A stretch of 19,630 bases of DNA from Desulfuromonadales bacterium (GTDB lineage Bacteria; Desulfobacterota; Desulfuromonadia; Desulfuromonadales; BM103). The position numbers and the translations under genes are program-made. Positions within the stretch are counted from its first letter, which is position 1, and the number at the start of each line of letters is the position of its first letter. Below the pieces are notes generated by a model. That model made no database searches. It saw only the letters and a program-made list of their open reading frames with translations, and had not been told where the DNA came from. Shown here piece by piece: positions 1-7,838 of this stretch. Where the stretch lies: NCBI GenBank assembly GCA_030640215.1, contig DAOWJU010000229.1, positions 1 to 19,630 of the forward strand, given 5' to 3'.

Positions 1-930
1 AGCCCCTTGTTGCTGGAATTTATCAAGGGGAATCTGCGTCGCCAGCATACCGAAAGAGGTCACCGCTAGCAGAGCCAGAAAAGCCAGTCCCATGCCAATC
101 CGTTTCCCCGGAGTCACCGCATAGTAACGAGCCTTCTCAGCTGCCGAACGCTTGGAAGAACTATAAATTTGCAGACTGCCCATAATAATAATCAAGGCGA
201 TAATCGGTGACCAGGTCAGATAAAAGAGCTCGACCGCTCCAAGCAGACCGATGATCCATAATTTGGGGCTGATAACCCCGATAATCCGCCCGCCGTCGAG
301 AGGTGAGATCGGCAGCAGGTTGAAGAGATTAAGCAAGAAGCCGGTTGTCGCCAGGGCATACCAGAAGGGGTTGCCGGTCACCATGCCAACTCCGGCACAG
401 CCGATTGCGCCAAGAGTGCCGAGTAAAGGGCCACCATAGGCCATCAGCGCTTCGGCAAAAGCGTCTTTAGGCATCTGCTTCATACCGATAAAGGCCCCCA
501 TAAATGGGATAAACATTGGTGCCGTCGCCTTGATTCCCATCATCCGCAGGGCCAAAACATGCCCCATTTCATGAATAAACAGCAACGCGACAAAACCGAC
601 CGCGAAAGACCACCCCCAGAACATGGCGTAGGCCCAGATGCTGATCAGCATGGTGATGAAGGTTTTGAACTTGCCGAACTGCAGGATCACCACGAGGTAC
701 TTAAGTTTTCCGAAAACAAAAAAGAGCAGCAGGCCGATTGCTCCGAATTTGCTCAGCAAACCCTTTTTCGCCGGTGGCGGTGGTGGCGAAATCTGCTCAA
801 AGGTAAATTGAACGTCATCTTTAGCATCTGACTGTGGATCACTAGAATCAGACTGTAGATCACTAGAATCAGACTGTAGATCACTAGAATCTAACTGTGG
901 ATCACCAGAATCTAACTGTGGATCACTCAT
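1..930 (-). CDS. Site-2 protease-like M50 membrane metalloprotease (partial, C-terminus outside window)
   Basis: Read on the minus strand from ATG at 930 to the window edge: 310 codons, no stop reached. The zinc-protease motif HEMGH lies at residues 120-124 (H120, E121, H124) in a hydrophobic segment, and the second M50 signature NLLPISPLDGGR follows at about 201-214, with D212 the expected third zinc ligand. Hydrophobic segments flank both motifs (about 64-82, 91-118, 165-185, 225-252, 280-298), so this is an intramembrane protease of the S2P/M50 family. The first 36 residues are a hydrophilic acidic tail of five 7-residue repeats, then a proline run (about 49-53). M50 proteins cleave substrates within the membrane; the substrate is unknown here. 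The ribosome site is weak. A start at 930 is favoured because the repeats begin at codon 2; a later start is not excluded. Confidence 0.88.
   Translation of the reverse strand, partial: MSDPQLDSGDPQLDSSDLQSDSSDLQSDSSDPQSDAKDDVQFTFEQISPPPPPAKKGLLSKFGAIGLLLFFVFGKLKYLVVILQFGKFKTFITMLISIWAYAMFWGWSFAVGFVALLFIHEMGHVLALRMMGIKATAPMFIPFMGAFIGMKQMPKDAFAEALMAYGGPLLGTLGAIGCAGVGMVTGNPFWYALATTGFLLNLFNLLPISPLDGGRIIGVISPKLWIIGLLGAVELFYLTWSPIIALIIIMGSLQIYSSSKRSAAEKARYYAVTPGKRIGMGLAFLALLAVTSFGMLATQIPLDKFQQQGA
823..927 (-). repeat. Five in-frame 21-bp tandem repeats in the M50 gene
   Basis: Codons 2-36 of the M50 protease gene are five consecutive 21-bp units encoding variants of S-D-P-Q-L-D-S (SDPQLDS, GDPQLDS, SDLQSDS twice, SDPQSDA). 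The third and fourth units are identical at DNA level. As the unit is a multiple of three, gain or loss of copies keeps the reading frame. Confidence 0.9.
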
Positions 931-989
931 TTATATATCCATATCCAGGGACGAGACTGTCCAGTAATGTGGTGGCTTTCCGATGGCAC

Positions 990-1103
990 TTACGGGGAAC
1001 AGGGATTAGTGGCAGAGACGGAGAAGTGTGCACCCAGGGTCGGCGAGATCCCGCTGGTTTTAAAGTCGAGCACGATGATGGTTTCATTGTCGGAAGAAGT
1101 CAT
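990..1103 (-). pseudogene. Remnant of the N-terminus of a DnaQ-like (DEDD) 3'-5' exonuclease
   Basis: The minus strand encodes a 37-codon reading frame from ATG 1103 to TAA 990. It contains ETIIVLDFKTSGISPTLG, which resembles the first exonuclease motif of DnaQ/PolC-type proteins (usually VVLDFETTGLSP followed by GDRIIEIGA). The catalytic Glu of the D-x-E motif reads Lys here, and the expected continuation is absent, with a stop after about 18 unrelated residues. No ribosome site precedes the ATG. I read it as a fragment left by deletion, but the match is short and by eye only. Confidence 0.4.
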
Positions 1104-1235
1104 GGAAAATAGTTATACGGGGTTGCGTACGGATAGGCAATAAAAACAGCGCTGGTGGAATCAGGGGGTCAGGTCAAAAAGGGTTAAAAGGGTTAAAAGG
1201 ATGACTAAGAATCAGTTAACAGAGTTTCAGCACAT
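1104..1235. other. Intergenic stretch downstream of the sensor kinase
   Basis: No gene seen. It contains a short direct repeat at about 1180-1200 (GGGTTAAAAG written twice) preceded by GGGTCAGGTC, which is reminiscent of sequence found beside RAYT-type transposases. No U-tract terminator hairpin was found for the kinase gene ending at 1236. Confidence 0.4.
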
Positions 1236-4061
1236 TCATGCGTCTATTGTCGACAGTTTCTGCGTAATCGCTGAATGGACCAACGATTGAAGCTCTTTGA
1301 TGGTAAAGGGCTTCGCCAGGGAGCCATAAACATCCAGATCTGTCAACTCACTCGCTGTGTTATCAGATCTCTTGCCTGTCACAACCATGGCGACTGGCCT
1401 ACGCCCTTCTTCTATTGTCTGTAATTGACTGAGAAAGTCGAGACCATTCATCTTCGGCATCTGCATATCGACCAGCACCAGATCAACCCCCTCGTCACGA
1501 ATGATCTGCAGACCCTCATTGCCATCGTCGGTCGTAATCACCTCATAGCCCTGGCTGGTCAGAGCCTGCATGATTAACTCACGAACATTCTGTTCGTCAT
1601 CAACGACCAGAATCCGGCGACCCTGCACAGAACTGACAAAGGATTTTGGCTCTTTAACTTGCAGCCCCAACGCCTCCTCACCGACATCGTTTAGAGGCAG
1701 GTAGAAGGTGAAACTGCTACCAAAACCGACCTTGCTGTCGACCTCGATCCGGCCATTGTGGTTTTTGGCAATCGTGTGACAAACAGCAAGGCCCAAACCA
1801 GTTCCACGGACGGTCGCCTGTGCTGAGCCAGAACGGGCATGCACCCCCTTTGTCGAAAAGAAGGGAGTGAAAATCTTTTTGTACTTATCTTCCGGAATTC
1901 CACATCCAGAATCTGTCACCTGAACCCAGGCCCGGCCATCGCTCACACCACTACTGATGCGAATCTTTTTTTCGGGGCAATCAAGCAAGGAATGATGCGC
2001 ATTGATTAAGAAATTAAGCACCACCTGACCAACCTGAGCACGATCCATCAGTAAATATGGAATATCGCCAAAATCACATTCGATATCGACCCCATCGTTG
2101 ATAAAATCACGCTCAACCAACGCGTAGCTTTCACGAGTTGTCATATTCAGATCAGCGGGCAGCTTTTGGGAACTCCGCTGACTCGAACAACTCAATAAGT
2201 TTTCCGTCAAGTCACGCGCACGCAATGAAGCGCTGTGAATCGTTTTAAAATAGGCCCTCACAGACTCCGGGATATCCTCGAGTTGCGATCCCAACTCTGC
2301 ATATCCGAGGACGCCGGTATGGATATTATTGAATTCATGGGCCACACCACTTGCCATAGTCCCGACTGCAGCCATTCGCTCAGAAAGAATCAACATCTCT
2401 TCAGAGTGCTTTCGCTCCGTGATATCCTCAACCATCCCCTCGACATAACAATCCGTTGAATCCTCCCTTAGTAATCCAAAGATCGAAACCCAAATCGGCT
2501 CCTGCTGACCAAAAGGTATAAACTTCAATTCCCAATTATTAACCTGTCGATTCACACGCAAAGTCTCTCGCAGCTGCTGACGATCATCATGATTGGAAAA
2601 GAAGCTCGCAATGTTGTGTTTCTTAAGCTCACCAACACTAGAGCAACCAACCATACAAGCAAACGCAGGGTTCGCATTGATAATTTCACCCTCCAGATTG
2701 ATACGAAAAACCCCAACCTTAAGATTTTCGACCAGTGAGGTGTATTCAATTTCCTTGCGACGCAGACTCTCCTCCGCTTTTATCTGATCTTTGCGCGTTT
2801 GATCGAGCTCAACCATCAACCCATCAAAACGGCAGGCCGTTTCACTAACTTCTTTAAACCAACCCCGAGACAAGCTGTGGTCTTTTGCAAGGTCAAAATC
2901 ACCAGCAGAAATATCTTCAGCATAACGCCGCAGGCCAATAACTGGCCGCGCAATGGAACGAGCAATAAAGAGAATCAAAATGCTCGCCAGCACCGAAATG
3001 GCAAAAGTGATCAGGTAGTTGTTGATCCTGTTCTGCTTAAGCGCACCCAGATAATCATCCTCGGGCAGGTACATACCGATTATCCAGGGCCACTGTGGAT
3101 CAGGAAAAGGCGTGAACATCGCCTGATAGTTTTCGCCATCAACTTCAAAACTAACGTATTCCGTTCGATTAAGCAGGATCTGACTGGTCTTATCTTGCGC
3201 AACGTCGAGCGCTGCAAAAGCGGCGCGACTGTGTTTATCCTGAAACTCATCAATCTTCACCAGGCGCGAGCTGGCCTTGCCTCCAGTCTCGACAAATTTG
3301 AGTTGTTCAACGTCATGAAAGGCGACGACATCACGATTCTGATTGAGCATAAAGGCATAACCATTGTCACCAATACGCAAGTTAGAGATGAAGGTTGAAA
3401 GTTGATCGATCTCAATATCAACACCAACGATGCCACTCAACTGACCTTCCTGGTTATAGGTCGGGCCACTGATGGTTATCCCCGGGTTTTGGGAGGTATA
3501 GAAGATATAGGGATCGCTCCAGAAGATATCTTTTGCGGCCATTGCCCCTTGGTACCAAGGGCGGACACGCGGGTCATAGCTATCGATCGTGTCAACTTCT
3601 TCAGCGATTAGATTGCGCTGGGCATCGCGCCACACATAACGCACCTGTCGCTCGCTTTTTTCATGACTGATAATTTTGGTCCTGATGCCACCAGGCGAAT
3701 ATTTATCATTGCGACTGACAAAGAAGAAATCGCCCTCGGGTGTGCCAAGATAAATACCTGAAATGTCAGGGTAGCTCACCAACTGTTCAAGAAAGTAATT
3801 CTCTAGCGCACGCCCATCTTCCTGAACCAGGACCTGTGATCGCAACAGGCTCTTGGTCAACTCCGTTGCCCGCTGCGCCTTACTCAGGTAATTCTGACTT
3901 TGTTCCATGGCATAGGAGGCAATATTCTCCATAATGACATGGGAGTGATCTTTAAGAACTTGTTCAGAGGTGATCTGCGACGAGGTGGTGGTGAGGAAGA
4001 AGGTTCCCCAGATAACGGCAAGAAAACTAAATAACAGAACCAGACGAATAGAAATTTTCAT
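1236..4061 (-). CDS. Hybrid sensor histidine kinase (Cache-HAMP-PAS-HisKA-HATPase-REC)
   Basis: 941 residues. Order: membrane helix 7-24; extracytoplasmic dCache-like sensor about 35-345; second helix 347-368; HAMP about 369-425; PAS about 438-550, ending in the PAC-like VEGMVEDITER; HisKA with phospho-acceptor H575 in ASGVAHEFNN; N-box N683/N687; G1 box D717-x-G719-x-G721; F box about 731-736; G2 box GTGLGL 753-758; and a C-terminal receiver with acidic pair D821/D822, phospho-acceptor D865, T895 and K917. Cache domains usually bind small extracellular metabolites such as organic acids or amino acids; the ligand cannot be read here. The receiver allows an internal H-to-D relay, and no cognate regulator gene is adjacent, so the output partner is likely encoded elsewhere. 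The ATP-lid is long, with a Ser/Ala-rich stretch at about 741-750. A ribosome site GGGGAG precedes ATG 4061. Confidence 0.95.
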   Translation of the reverse strand: MKISIRLVLLFSFLAVIWGTFFLTTTSSQITSEQVLKDHSHVIMENIASYAMEQSQNYLSKAQRATELTKSLLRSQVLVQEDGRALENYFLEQLVSYPDISGIYLGTPEGDFFFVSRNDKYSPGGIRTKIISHEKSERQVRYVWRDAQRNLIAEEVDTIDSYDPRVRPWYQGAMAAKDIFWSDPYIFYTSQNPGITISGPTYNQEGQLSGIVGVDIEIDQLSTFISNLRIGDNGYAFMLNQNRDVVAFHDVEQLKFVETGGKASSRLVKIDEFQDKHSRAAFAALDVAQDKTSQILLNRTEYVSFEVDGENYQAMFTPFPDPQWPWIIGMYLPEDDYLGALKQNRINNYLITFAISVLASILILFIARSIARPVIGLRRYAEDISAGDFDLAKDHSLSRGWFKEVSETACRFDGLMVELDQTRKDQIKAEESLRRKEIEYTSLVENLKVGVFRINLEGEIINANPAFACMVGCSSVGELKKHNIASFFSNHDDRQQLRETLRVNRQVNNWELKFIPFGQQEPIWVSIFGLLREDSTDCYVEGMVEDITERKHSEEMLILSERMAAVGTMASGVAHEFNNIHTGVLGYAELGSQLEDIPESVRAYFKTIHSASLRARDLTENLLSCSSQRSSQKLPADLNMTTRESYALVERDFINDGVDIECDFGDIPYLLMDRAQVGQVVLNFLINAHHSLLDCPEKKIRISSGVSDGRAWVQVTDSGCGIPEDKYKKIFTPFFSTKGVHARSGSAQATVRGTGLGLAVCHTIAKNHNGRIEVDSKVGFGSSFTFYLPLNDVGEEALGLQVKEPKSFVSSVQGRRILVVDDEQNVRELIMQALTSQGYEVITTDDGNEGLQIIRDEGVDLVLVDMQMPKMNGLDFLSQLQTIEEGRRPVAMVVTGKRSDNTASELTDLDVYGSLAKPFTIKELQSLVHSAITQKLSTIDA

Positions 4062-4087
4062 ACTCTCCCCATGAATAAAACATGGTT

Positions 4088-4116
4088 ATAGTATGCAAGA
4101 AAATTTCTAACGTCAA
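4088..4116 (-). promoter_or_regulatory. Sigma-70-type promoter of the hybrid kinase
   Basis: On the minus strand TTGACG (4116-4111) is separated by exactly 17 bases from TACTAT (4093-4088), about 27 bases ahead of the kinase ATG at 4061. Both hexamers are close to consensus and the spacing is ideal. Confidence 0.65.
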
Positions 4117-4241
4117 CCATAAAGAGACTATTTTTGTCAGCAAACAAACTGTCCATTTCATTCTGCCCCGAAAGAAGACACTCTGAAACGAACAGATGGC
4201 CGAGGTTAGGCCTGCAGGTGGGATGTTCCACGATTCGAAAC

Positions 4242-4261
4242 AGGTATTATCTCCCCTGATT
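4242..4261 (+). repeat. Dispersed 20-bp repeat, copy 1
   Basis: AGGTATTATCTCCCCTGATT. It matches 18 of 20 bases with 5164-5183 and 16 of 20 with the inverted copy at 5282-5301; a shorter copy is at 14728-14741. This type of motif accompanies RAYT/REP elements in related genomes (recalled, not searched), which fits the RAYT remnant nearby. Confidence 0.6.
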
Positions 4262-4277
4262 CAATCAAAAGATTGAA
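4260..4277. other. Small hairpin overlapping the promoter of the 213-residue gene
   Basis: TTCAATC-AAAA-GATTGAA is a perfect 7-bp inverted repeat with a 4-base loop. Its right arm overlaps the -35 box at 4273-4278. No T-run follows, so it is not a terminator; it could be a regulator site or part of the adjacent repeat. Confidence 0.4.
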
Positions 4278-4301
4278 GCCATTTGCTTTTAAATATATAA
4301 A
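4273..4301 (+). promoter_or_regulatory. Sigma-70-type promoter of the 213-residue gene
   Basis: TTGAAG (4273-4278), a 17-base spacer, then TATAAA (4296-4301). The predicted start lies near 4308, giving a leader of about 36 bases before ATG 4344. Confidence 0.6.
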
Positions 4302-4343
4302 CTATAGGGAGACAATGCCGAACCCCTTTCTCAGGAACCCGGA

Positions 4344-4985
4344 ATGAAAGACCTCTTTTTTACCACAGACCTTTTGACAGTGTTCCGACACGACAAGTAT
4401 TACGGCAATCCGAAGAACATATTAGTCGCATTGCGTAAATTTGGCTTACCATCCGTCGAACTAACCAATAACATCGAGCAAATGTTTCACACATTGGTTA
4501 TTTATATCATGGACCAACGTGGTGAATCAGAGCCGTTCCTCGCAGGAACATTCATTTACCCCGAGGCCGTTATTAAGCTGCTGAAAGAATATGGCTTGCC
4601 AACCCCTGCCGCACTGCAGCCTGCGAGCCCAACGGGAAACAACAGCAAAGCATCAATCGATCATGCCAAGTTCGAACAATGTTTCGACATTGTCTGCCGC
4701 AACTGCGGGACGGTCACTGATCCTCTCGCCACAACTTATCGCACCCCGATAGGGCGATTAATCTTTCGAACCTTCCTGGAAACACGGCAAACCCTGGGCA
4801 TCAACGCCACGGCAAGGTATGTGCTCGAACACTTCACGGATTTTGATACCGAGAAGATCGTCACGTCGATCAACGAAGACTCGGTTGCCTGGTTAACCGA
4901 TGACAAAAAAGAGAAATTAACCTCAATTCAGACCATTGAGAGGTTCGTTTTAAATTTTAATCGCGAGATTGAAACCCTCTTGTGA
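4344..4985 (+). CDS. Hypothetical protein, 213 residues
   Basis: I do not recognise the family. The protein is soluble (no signal peptide or membrane segment). There is a Cys cluster C113-x4-C118-x2-C121 (CFDIVCRNCG), followed by a segment rich in aromatic and basic residues (TTYRTPIGRLIFRTFLE). The C-terminal third (about 145-213) is predicted by eye to be mostly helical. The three Cys alone do not make a standard zinc ribbon, although a His or Asp could supply the fourth ligand. ATG 4344 is preceded by AGGAACCCGGA. It is monocistronic: a promoter sits just upstream, and it lies between the divergently oriented kinase gene and a transposase remnant. Base composition is like that of the kinase gene and more AT-rich than the lon/ligase block. 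Confidence 0.7.
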   Translation: MKDLFFTTDLLTVFRHDKYYGNPKNILVALRKFGLPSVELTNNIEQMFHTLVIYIMDQRGESEPFLAGTFIYPEAVIKLLKEYGLPTPAALQPASPTGNNSKASIDHAKFEQCFDIVCRNCGTVTDPLATTYRTPIGRLIFRTFLETRQTLGINATARYVLEHFTDFDTEKIVTSINEDSVAWLTDDKKEKLTSIQTIERFVLNFNREIETLL

Positions 4986-4994
4986 TTGCTGAGA

Positions 4995-5160
4995 AAGGAA
5001 TCGAGTGACATAGTACCTGTCCCAATCTTGATTGTCGCCCCGGTTGCCTCACTCTCAGTGCCCTACCCTCCAGCATTTCAAGTCTCTGTATAGAACGATC
5101 ATCTCCAGTAGGACGGCCGGTTCTTGTTTTTTTCGCAGATAGCAACTTGGTTAATATTTG
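4995..5160 (-). pseudogene. C-terminal remnant of a REP-associated tyrosine transposase (RAYT, Y1_Tnp)
   Basis: On the minus strand, upstream of about 5020, the frame reads AKKTRTGRPTGDDRSIQRLE and then a stretch ending RVRQPGRQSR. This corresponds to the usual C-terminal end of RAYT proteins (RTGRPLGD..F..RLE...GR.L....PGRKP, from memory). The HUH catalytic core and the whole N-terminal part are missing. The frame continues through the repeat at 5164-5183 without a plausible start. The tail runs into GGGACAGGTACTATGTC, a RAYT/REP-border-like motif. Confidence 0.6.
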
Positions 5161-5163
5161 AAT

Positions 5164-5183
5164 AGGTATTATATCCCCCGATT
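5164..5183 (+). repeat. Dispersed 20-bp repeat, copy 2
   Basis: AGGTATTATATCCCCCGATT, 18 of 20 identical to 4242-4261, lying at the upstream edge of the RAYT remnant. Confidence 0.6.
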
Positions 5184-5195
5184 ACAAGGGTGAAA

Positions 5196-5240
5196 TTAAC
5201 GTGTAACCTGCTGTTTACAAGCGTGTAGATGGGAAACGTC
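5196..5240 (+). repeat. Dispersed 45-bp repeat, copy A
   Basis: The first 22 bases (TTAACGTGTAACC then TGCTGTTTA) match 15449-15470 at 21 of 22 positions, and similarity continues at lower level to 5240 (GTGTA-ATG-G-AA-GTC framework). GAAACGTCCCC at 5233-5243 recurs at 18340-18350. Confidence 0.65.
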
Positions 5241-5281
5241 CCCGATTTAACGAAATGTCGCAGCAAACTGTGTGTGTTTGG

Positions 5282-5301
5282 AATCGGGACACATAATATC
5301 T
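5282..5301 (-). repeat. Dispersed 20-bp repeat, copy 3 (inverted)
   Basis: Read on the minus strand: AGATATTATGTGTCCCGATT, 16 of 20 identical to copy 2. With copy 2 it brackets the 45-bp repeat in inverted orientation, as expected for ends of a small REP/MITE-like unit. The rest of the gap up to 5426 holds nothing further that I can identify. Confidence 0.5.
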
Positions 5302-5426
5302 GTTTTAGTTGGGGTCGGGCTTAACTAATGGGCCTTGATGCTGCCTCACAGCCTCCCCTGACCAGCCCTCCTTCACCTAACCGTGTGTGTCTGCAGCAAA
5401 AAGGTTTCCAGCCCCCTACAGACGGA

Positions 5427-7835
5427 TCAGTCGCCCTCCTGGTCCGCCCCATTCTGAAAGCTTCGCACGATCTCGGTCATCTCTCGCAACCGCAAGTCGA
5501 CGCGTTCATTGACCGTCCCTTCGGGCCAACTGCCGTCCTCCTGGCGCTCCCCAGACGGGGTACCAGTCAGGATTTCGATCCCCTGATCGATACTGGTCAC
5601 ACTCCAGATGTGAAAGTTCCCCTCTTCGACGGCGGTGATGACCTCGGGCTTGAGCATCAGGTTCTTCCGGTTGGCGTCGGGGATGATCACGCCCTGCTGA
5701 CCGGTCAGACCCTTGGCCTTGCACACCGCGTAGAAGCCCTCAATCTTTTCGTTGACGCCGCCAATCGGCTGGACCTTGCCGTGCTGATTGACTGAGCCGG
5801 TGACTGCAATGCCCTGATTGATCGGCAGGTCGGCAAGACTGGAGAGCAGGCCGTAGAGTTCGGTGGTCGAAGCGCTGTCCCCCTCGACCCCGCCGTAAGA
5901 CTGCTCGAAGCAGATCGAGGCAGAGAGGGCCAAGGGCTTGTCCCAGGCGTAGCGCTCACCGAAAAAACCGCAGAGGATCATCATCCCCTTGTCGTGAATC
6001 GGCCCGGAGAGCTTGGCCTCGCGCTCAATGTTGACCACTCCCTCTTTGCCGAGGAAGCTGCGCACCGTAACCCGCGACGGCTTGCCAAACGTGTAGTCGC
6101 CTAGCTGGTAGGCAGAGAGGCCGTTGAGCTGCCCGATGACCGCGCCTTCGGTATCGATCAGCAGACTGCCATCCTCAATCGCCTCCTGTATGCGTTCTTC
6201 AAGCTTGTTCGAGCGATAGGTCCGTGCCTCGATCGCCAGCTCGACATGCTTGGCCGCGACCAGCTCTTGTTCCTCCCGTTCGGCGTAAAACGCGGCCTCG
6301 CGGATCAGGTCGGTAATGTCGAGGAAGCGGGCGGAAAAACGTTGTTGGTCTTCGGTCAGCCGTGCCGCATATTCGATAGTACGGGCCACAGCTGTGGGGT
6401 CGAAATGCCGCAGCTGCTCCTCGGCGCATTTACTGCCGATAAACAGGGCATACTGCTGAATGTTCTCCCAGGTGTTCTTCATCATCTGGTCGAAATCGAC
6501 CTTGACCTTGAAGTACTTGCGGAAGTCGGGGTCAAGCTGGAACAGCAGGTAGTAGAAGAGCGGCGTGCCGATCATGACGATCTTGCAGTCGAGGGGGATC
6601 GGCTGCGGCTTGAGCGCGACCGTGGCAATCAGCCGGAACTGCTCGGCCATATCCTCGATCTTCACCTCGTGGTTGCGGATGCAGCGTTTAAGCGCCTCGT
6701 AGGAGAAGATGTTTAGCAACACTTCGCGGCAATCGAGGATCAGGTAACCACCATTGGCCCGGTGCATGGCTCCGGCCTTGATCATGTGGAAATTTGTGGA
6801 AGCACTGCCCATCTGAATCATGTGTTCAATGCGGCCAAAGAGGTTGAAGTAGGTCGGGTTGGCCTCGTAGACCACCGGTGCGCCTTCGCACTGACTGTTG
6901 TCGATCAGAAGGTTGATCTGGTAGCGGTCGAAGGACGGCTCCTGCGGTTGGATCGTCAGCCCGGGGATGTTGATCTGTGGTGCCTTCTGAGTACGCAGCT
7001 CGTCGATCCGCCCGGCAAGGTCTTTTTTGCACGCCTCGAAATGCTCCATGACGCGTTCGAACTCCCGGTATTTTGGCTCCAGCTCCTCGAATAGATGCCC
7101 CACGGCGAAGAGCACTACCGCTTTTTCCATGTCAGCGACCTGCTCCCGCATCTCCTCTTCGAGCCTGTGCATATCCTGCATCACCTCTTTGATGCGCTTA
7201 TGCAGCACGGTGCTCGCTTTCTCGAGGCGGGCCTTTTCCGCATGGCTGAGCATCTCGTAGTCTTCCTGTGAGAGGGGCTTTTGATCACGCACAGGCGACA
7301 GCGTCGGGCCACCAGCATCCTGCTGTAAGATGAAACCTTTGGCGCTGGCTTCCTGCTCCAGTTCCTGGAACAGTTCGTTTTGTTTCTTCTGATAATCGGA
7401 AGTAATCCGCTGCTTCTGTCCTTCGTACATTTTGCTTTCGAAAATCTTCGGGATCTCTTCGGCCAGGCGTTCAACCAGGTGGTCGACATCCCTTTTCAGC
7501 TCCTTCCCTATCCCGGCGGGTAGGCGGATCGACTCTGGGCGGGTGCCATCTTTCAGGTCGTGAACGTAGCACCAGTCGTCGGGGGCCGGCTGCTTCGCGG
7601 CCTGGCTGGAGAGGAGTTTTTTGATGGTGGAGGCACGACCGGTGCCGGGTTGGCCGAGGATGAAGAGGTTGAAGCCGCTGTCCCGGATGCTGATGCCAAA
7701 GTCAATGGCGGTCAGCGCCCGATCCTGACCGATGGTTCCCTCCAGGGGAGGCAACTCCTCGGTGCTGGCGAATTCGAACTGGTTGGGCTCACAGCGCCAA
7801 CGCAATGCTTCGGGCTTGAGTCGCAGATCGTCCAC
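5427..7835 (-). CDS. Lon-family (S16) ATP-dependent protease, LonB/LonC-like with AAA_32 domain
   Basis: 802 residues, GTG start at 7835. N-terminal AAA-type region: Walker A variant GQPGTGRAS at 61-69 with Arg67 where Lys is usual, and Walker B-like GGYLILD at 362-368. A long charged coiled coil (about 137-280) interrupts the ATPase region. A C-terminal AAA helical part leads to the S16 protease domain (about 565-760) with nucleophile S654 in EGDSAS and the paired lysine K697 in GGVNEKIEG. This architecture matches the Lon-like family related to E. coli YcbZ rather than classical LonA, as no LonA N-terminal domain is present; the Arg variant in Walker A is, to my recollection, common in that family. 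The gene starts 3 bases after the stop of the phosphatidyltransferase gene, and its GGAG ribosome site overlaps that stop, so translation is probably coupled. Substrates are unknown. Confidence 0.92.
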   Translation of the reverse strand: MDDLRLKPEALRWRCEPNQFEFASTEELPPLEGTIGQDRALTAIDFGISIRDSGFNLFILGQPGTGRASTIKKLLSSQAAKQPAPDDWCYVHDLKDGTRPESIRLPAGIGKELKRDVDHLVERLAEEIPKIFESKMYEGQKQRITSDYQKKQNELFQELEQEASAKGFILQQDAGGPTLSPVRDQKPLSQEDYEMLSHAEKARLEKASTVLHKRIKEVMQDMHRLEEEMREQVADMEKAVVLFAVGHLFEELEPKYREFERVMEHFEACKKDLAGRIDELRTQKAPQINIPGLTIQPQEPSFDRYQINLLIDNSQCEGAPVVYEANPTYFNLFGRIEHMIQMGSASTNFHMIKAGAMHRANGGYLILDCREVLLNIFSYEALKRCIRNHEVKIEDMAEQFRLIATVALKPQPIPLDCKIVMIGTPLFYYLLFQLDPDFRKYFKVKVDFDQMMKNTWENIQQYALFIGSKCAEEQLRHFDPTAVARTIEYAARLTEDQQRFSARFLDITDLIREAAFYAEREEQELVAAKHVELAIEARTYRSNKLEERIQEAIEDGSLLIDTEGAVIGQLNGLSAYQLGDYTFGKPSRVTVRSFLGKEGVVNIEREAKLSGPIHDKGMMILCGFFGERYAWDKPLALSASICFEQSYGGVEGDSASTTELYGLLSSLADLPINQGIAVTGSVNQHGKVQPIGGVNEKIEGFYAVCKAKGLTGQQGVIIPDANRKNLMLKPEVITAVEEGNFHIWSVTSIDQGIEILTGTPSGERQEDGSWPEGTVNERVDLRLREMTEIVRSFQNGADQEGD

Positions 7836-7838
7836 GGT

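Noticed and set aside
5328..5795. 155-codon plus-strand frame at the end of the Lon-like gene
   Set aside because: It lies antisense to the well-supported protease domain and shows no domain of its own.
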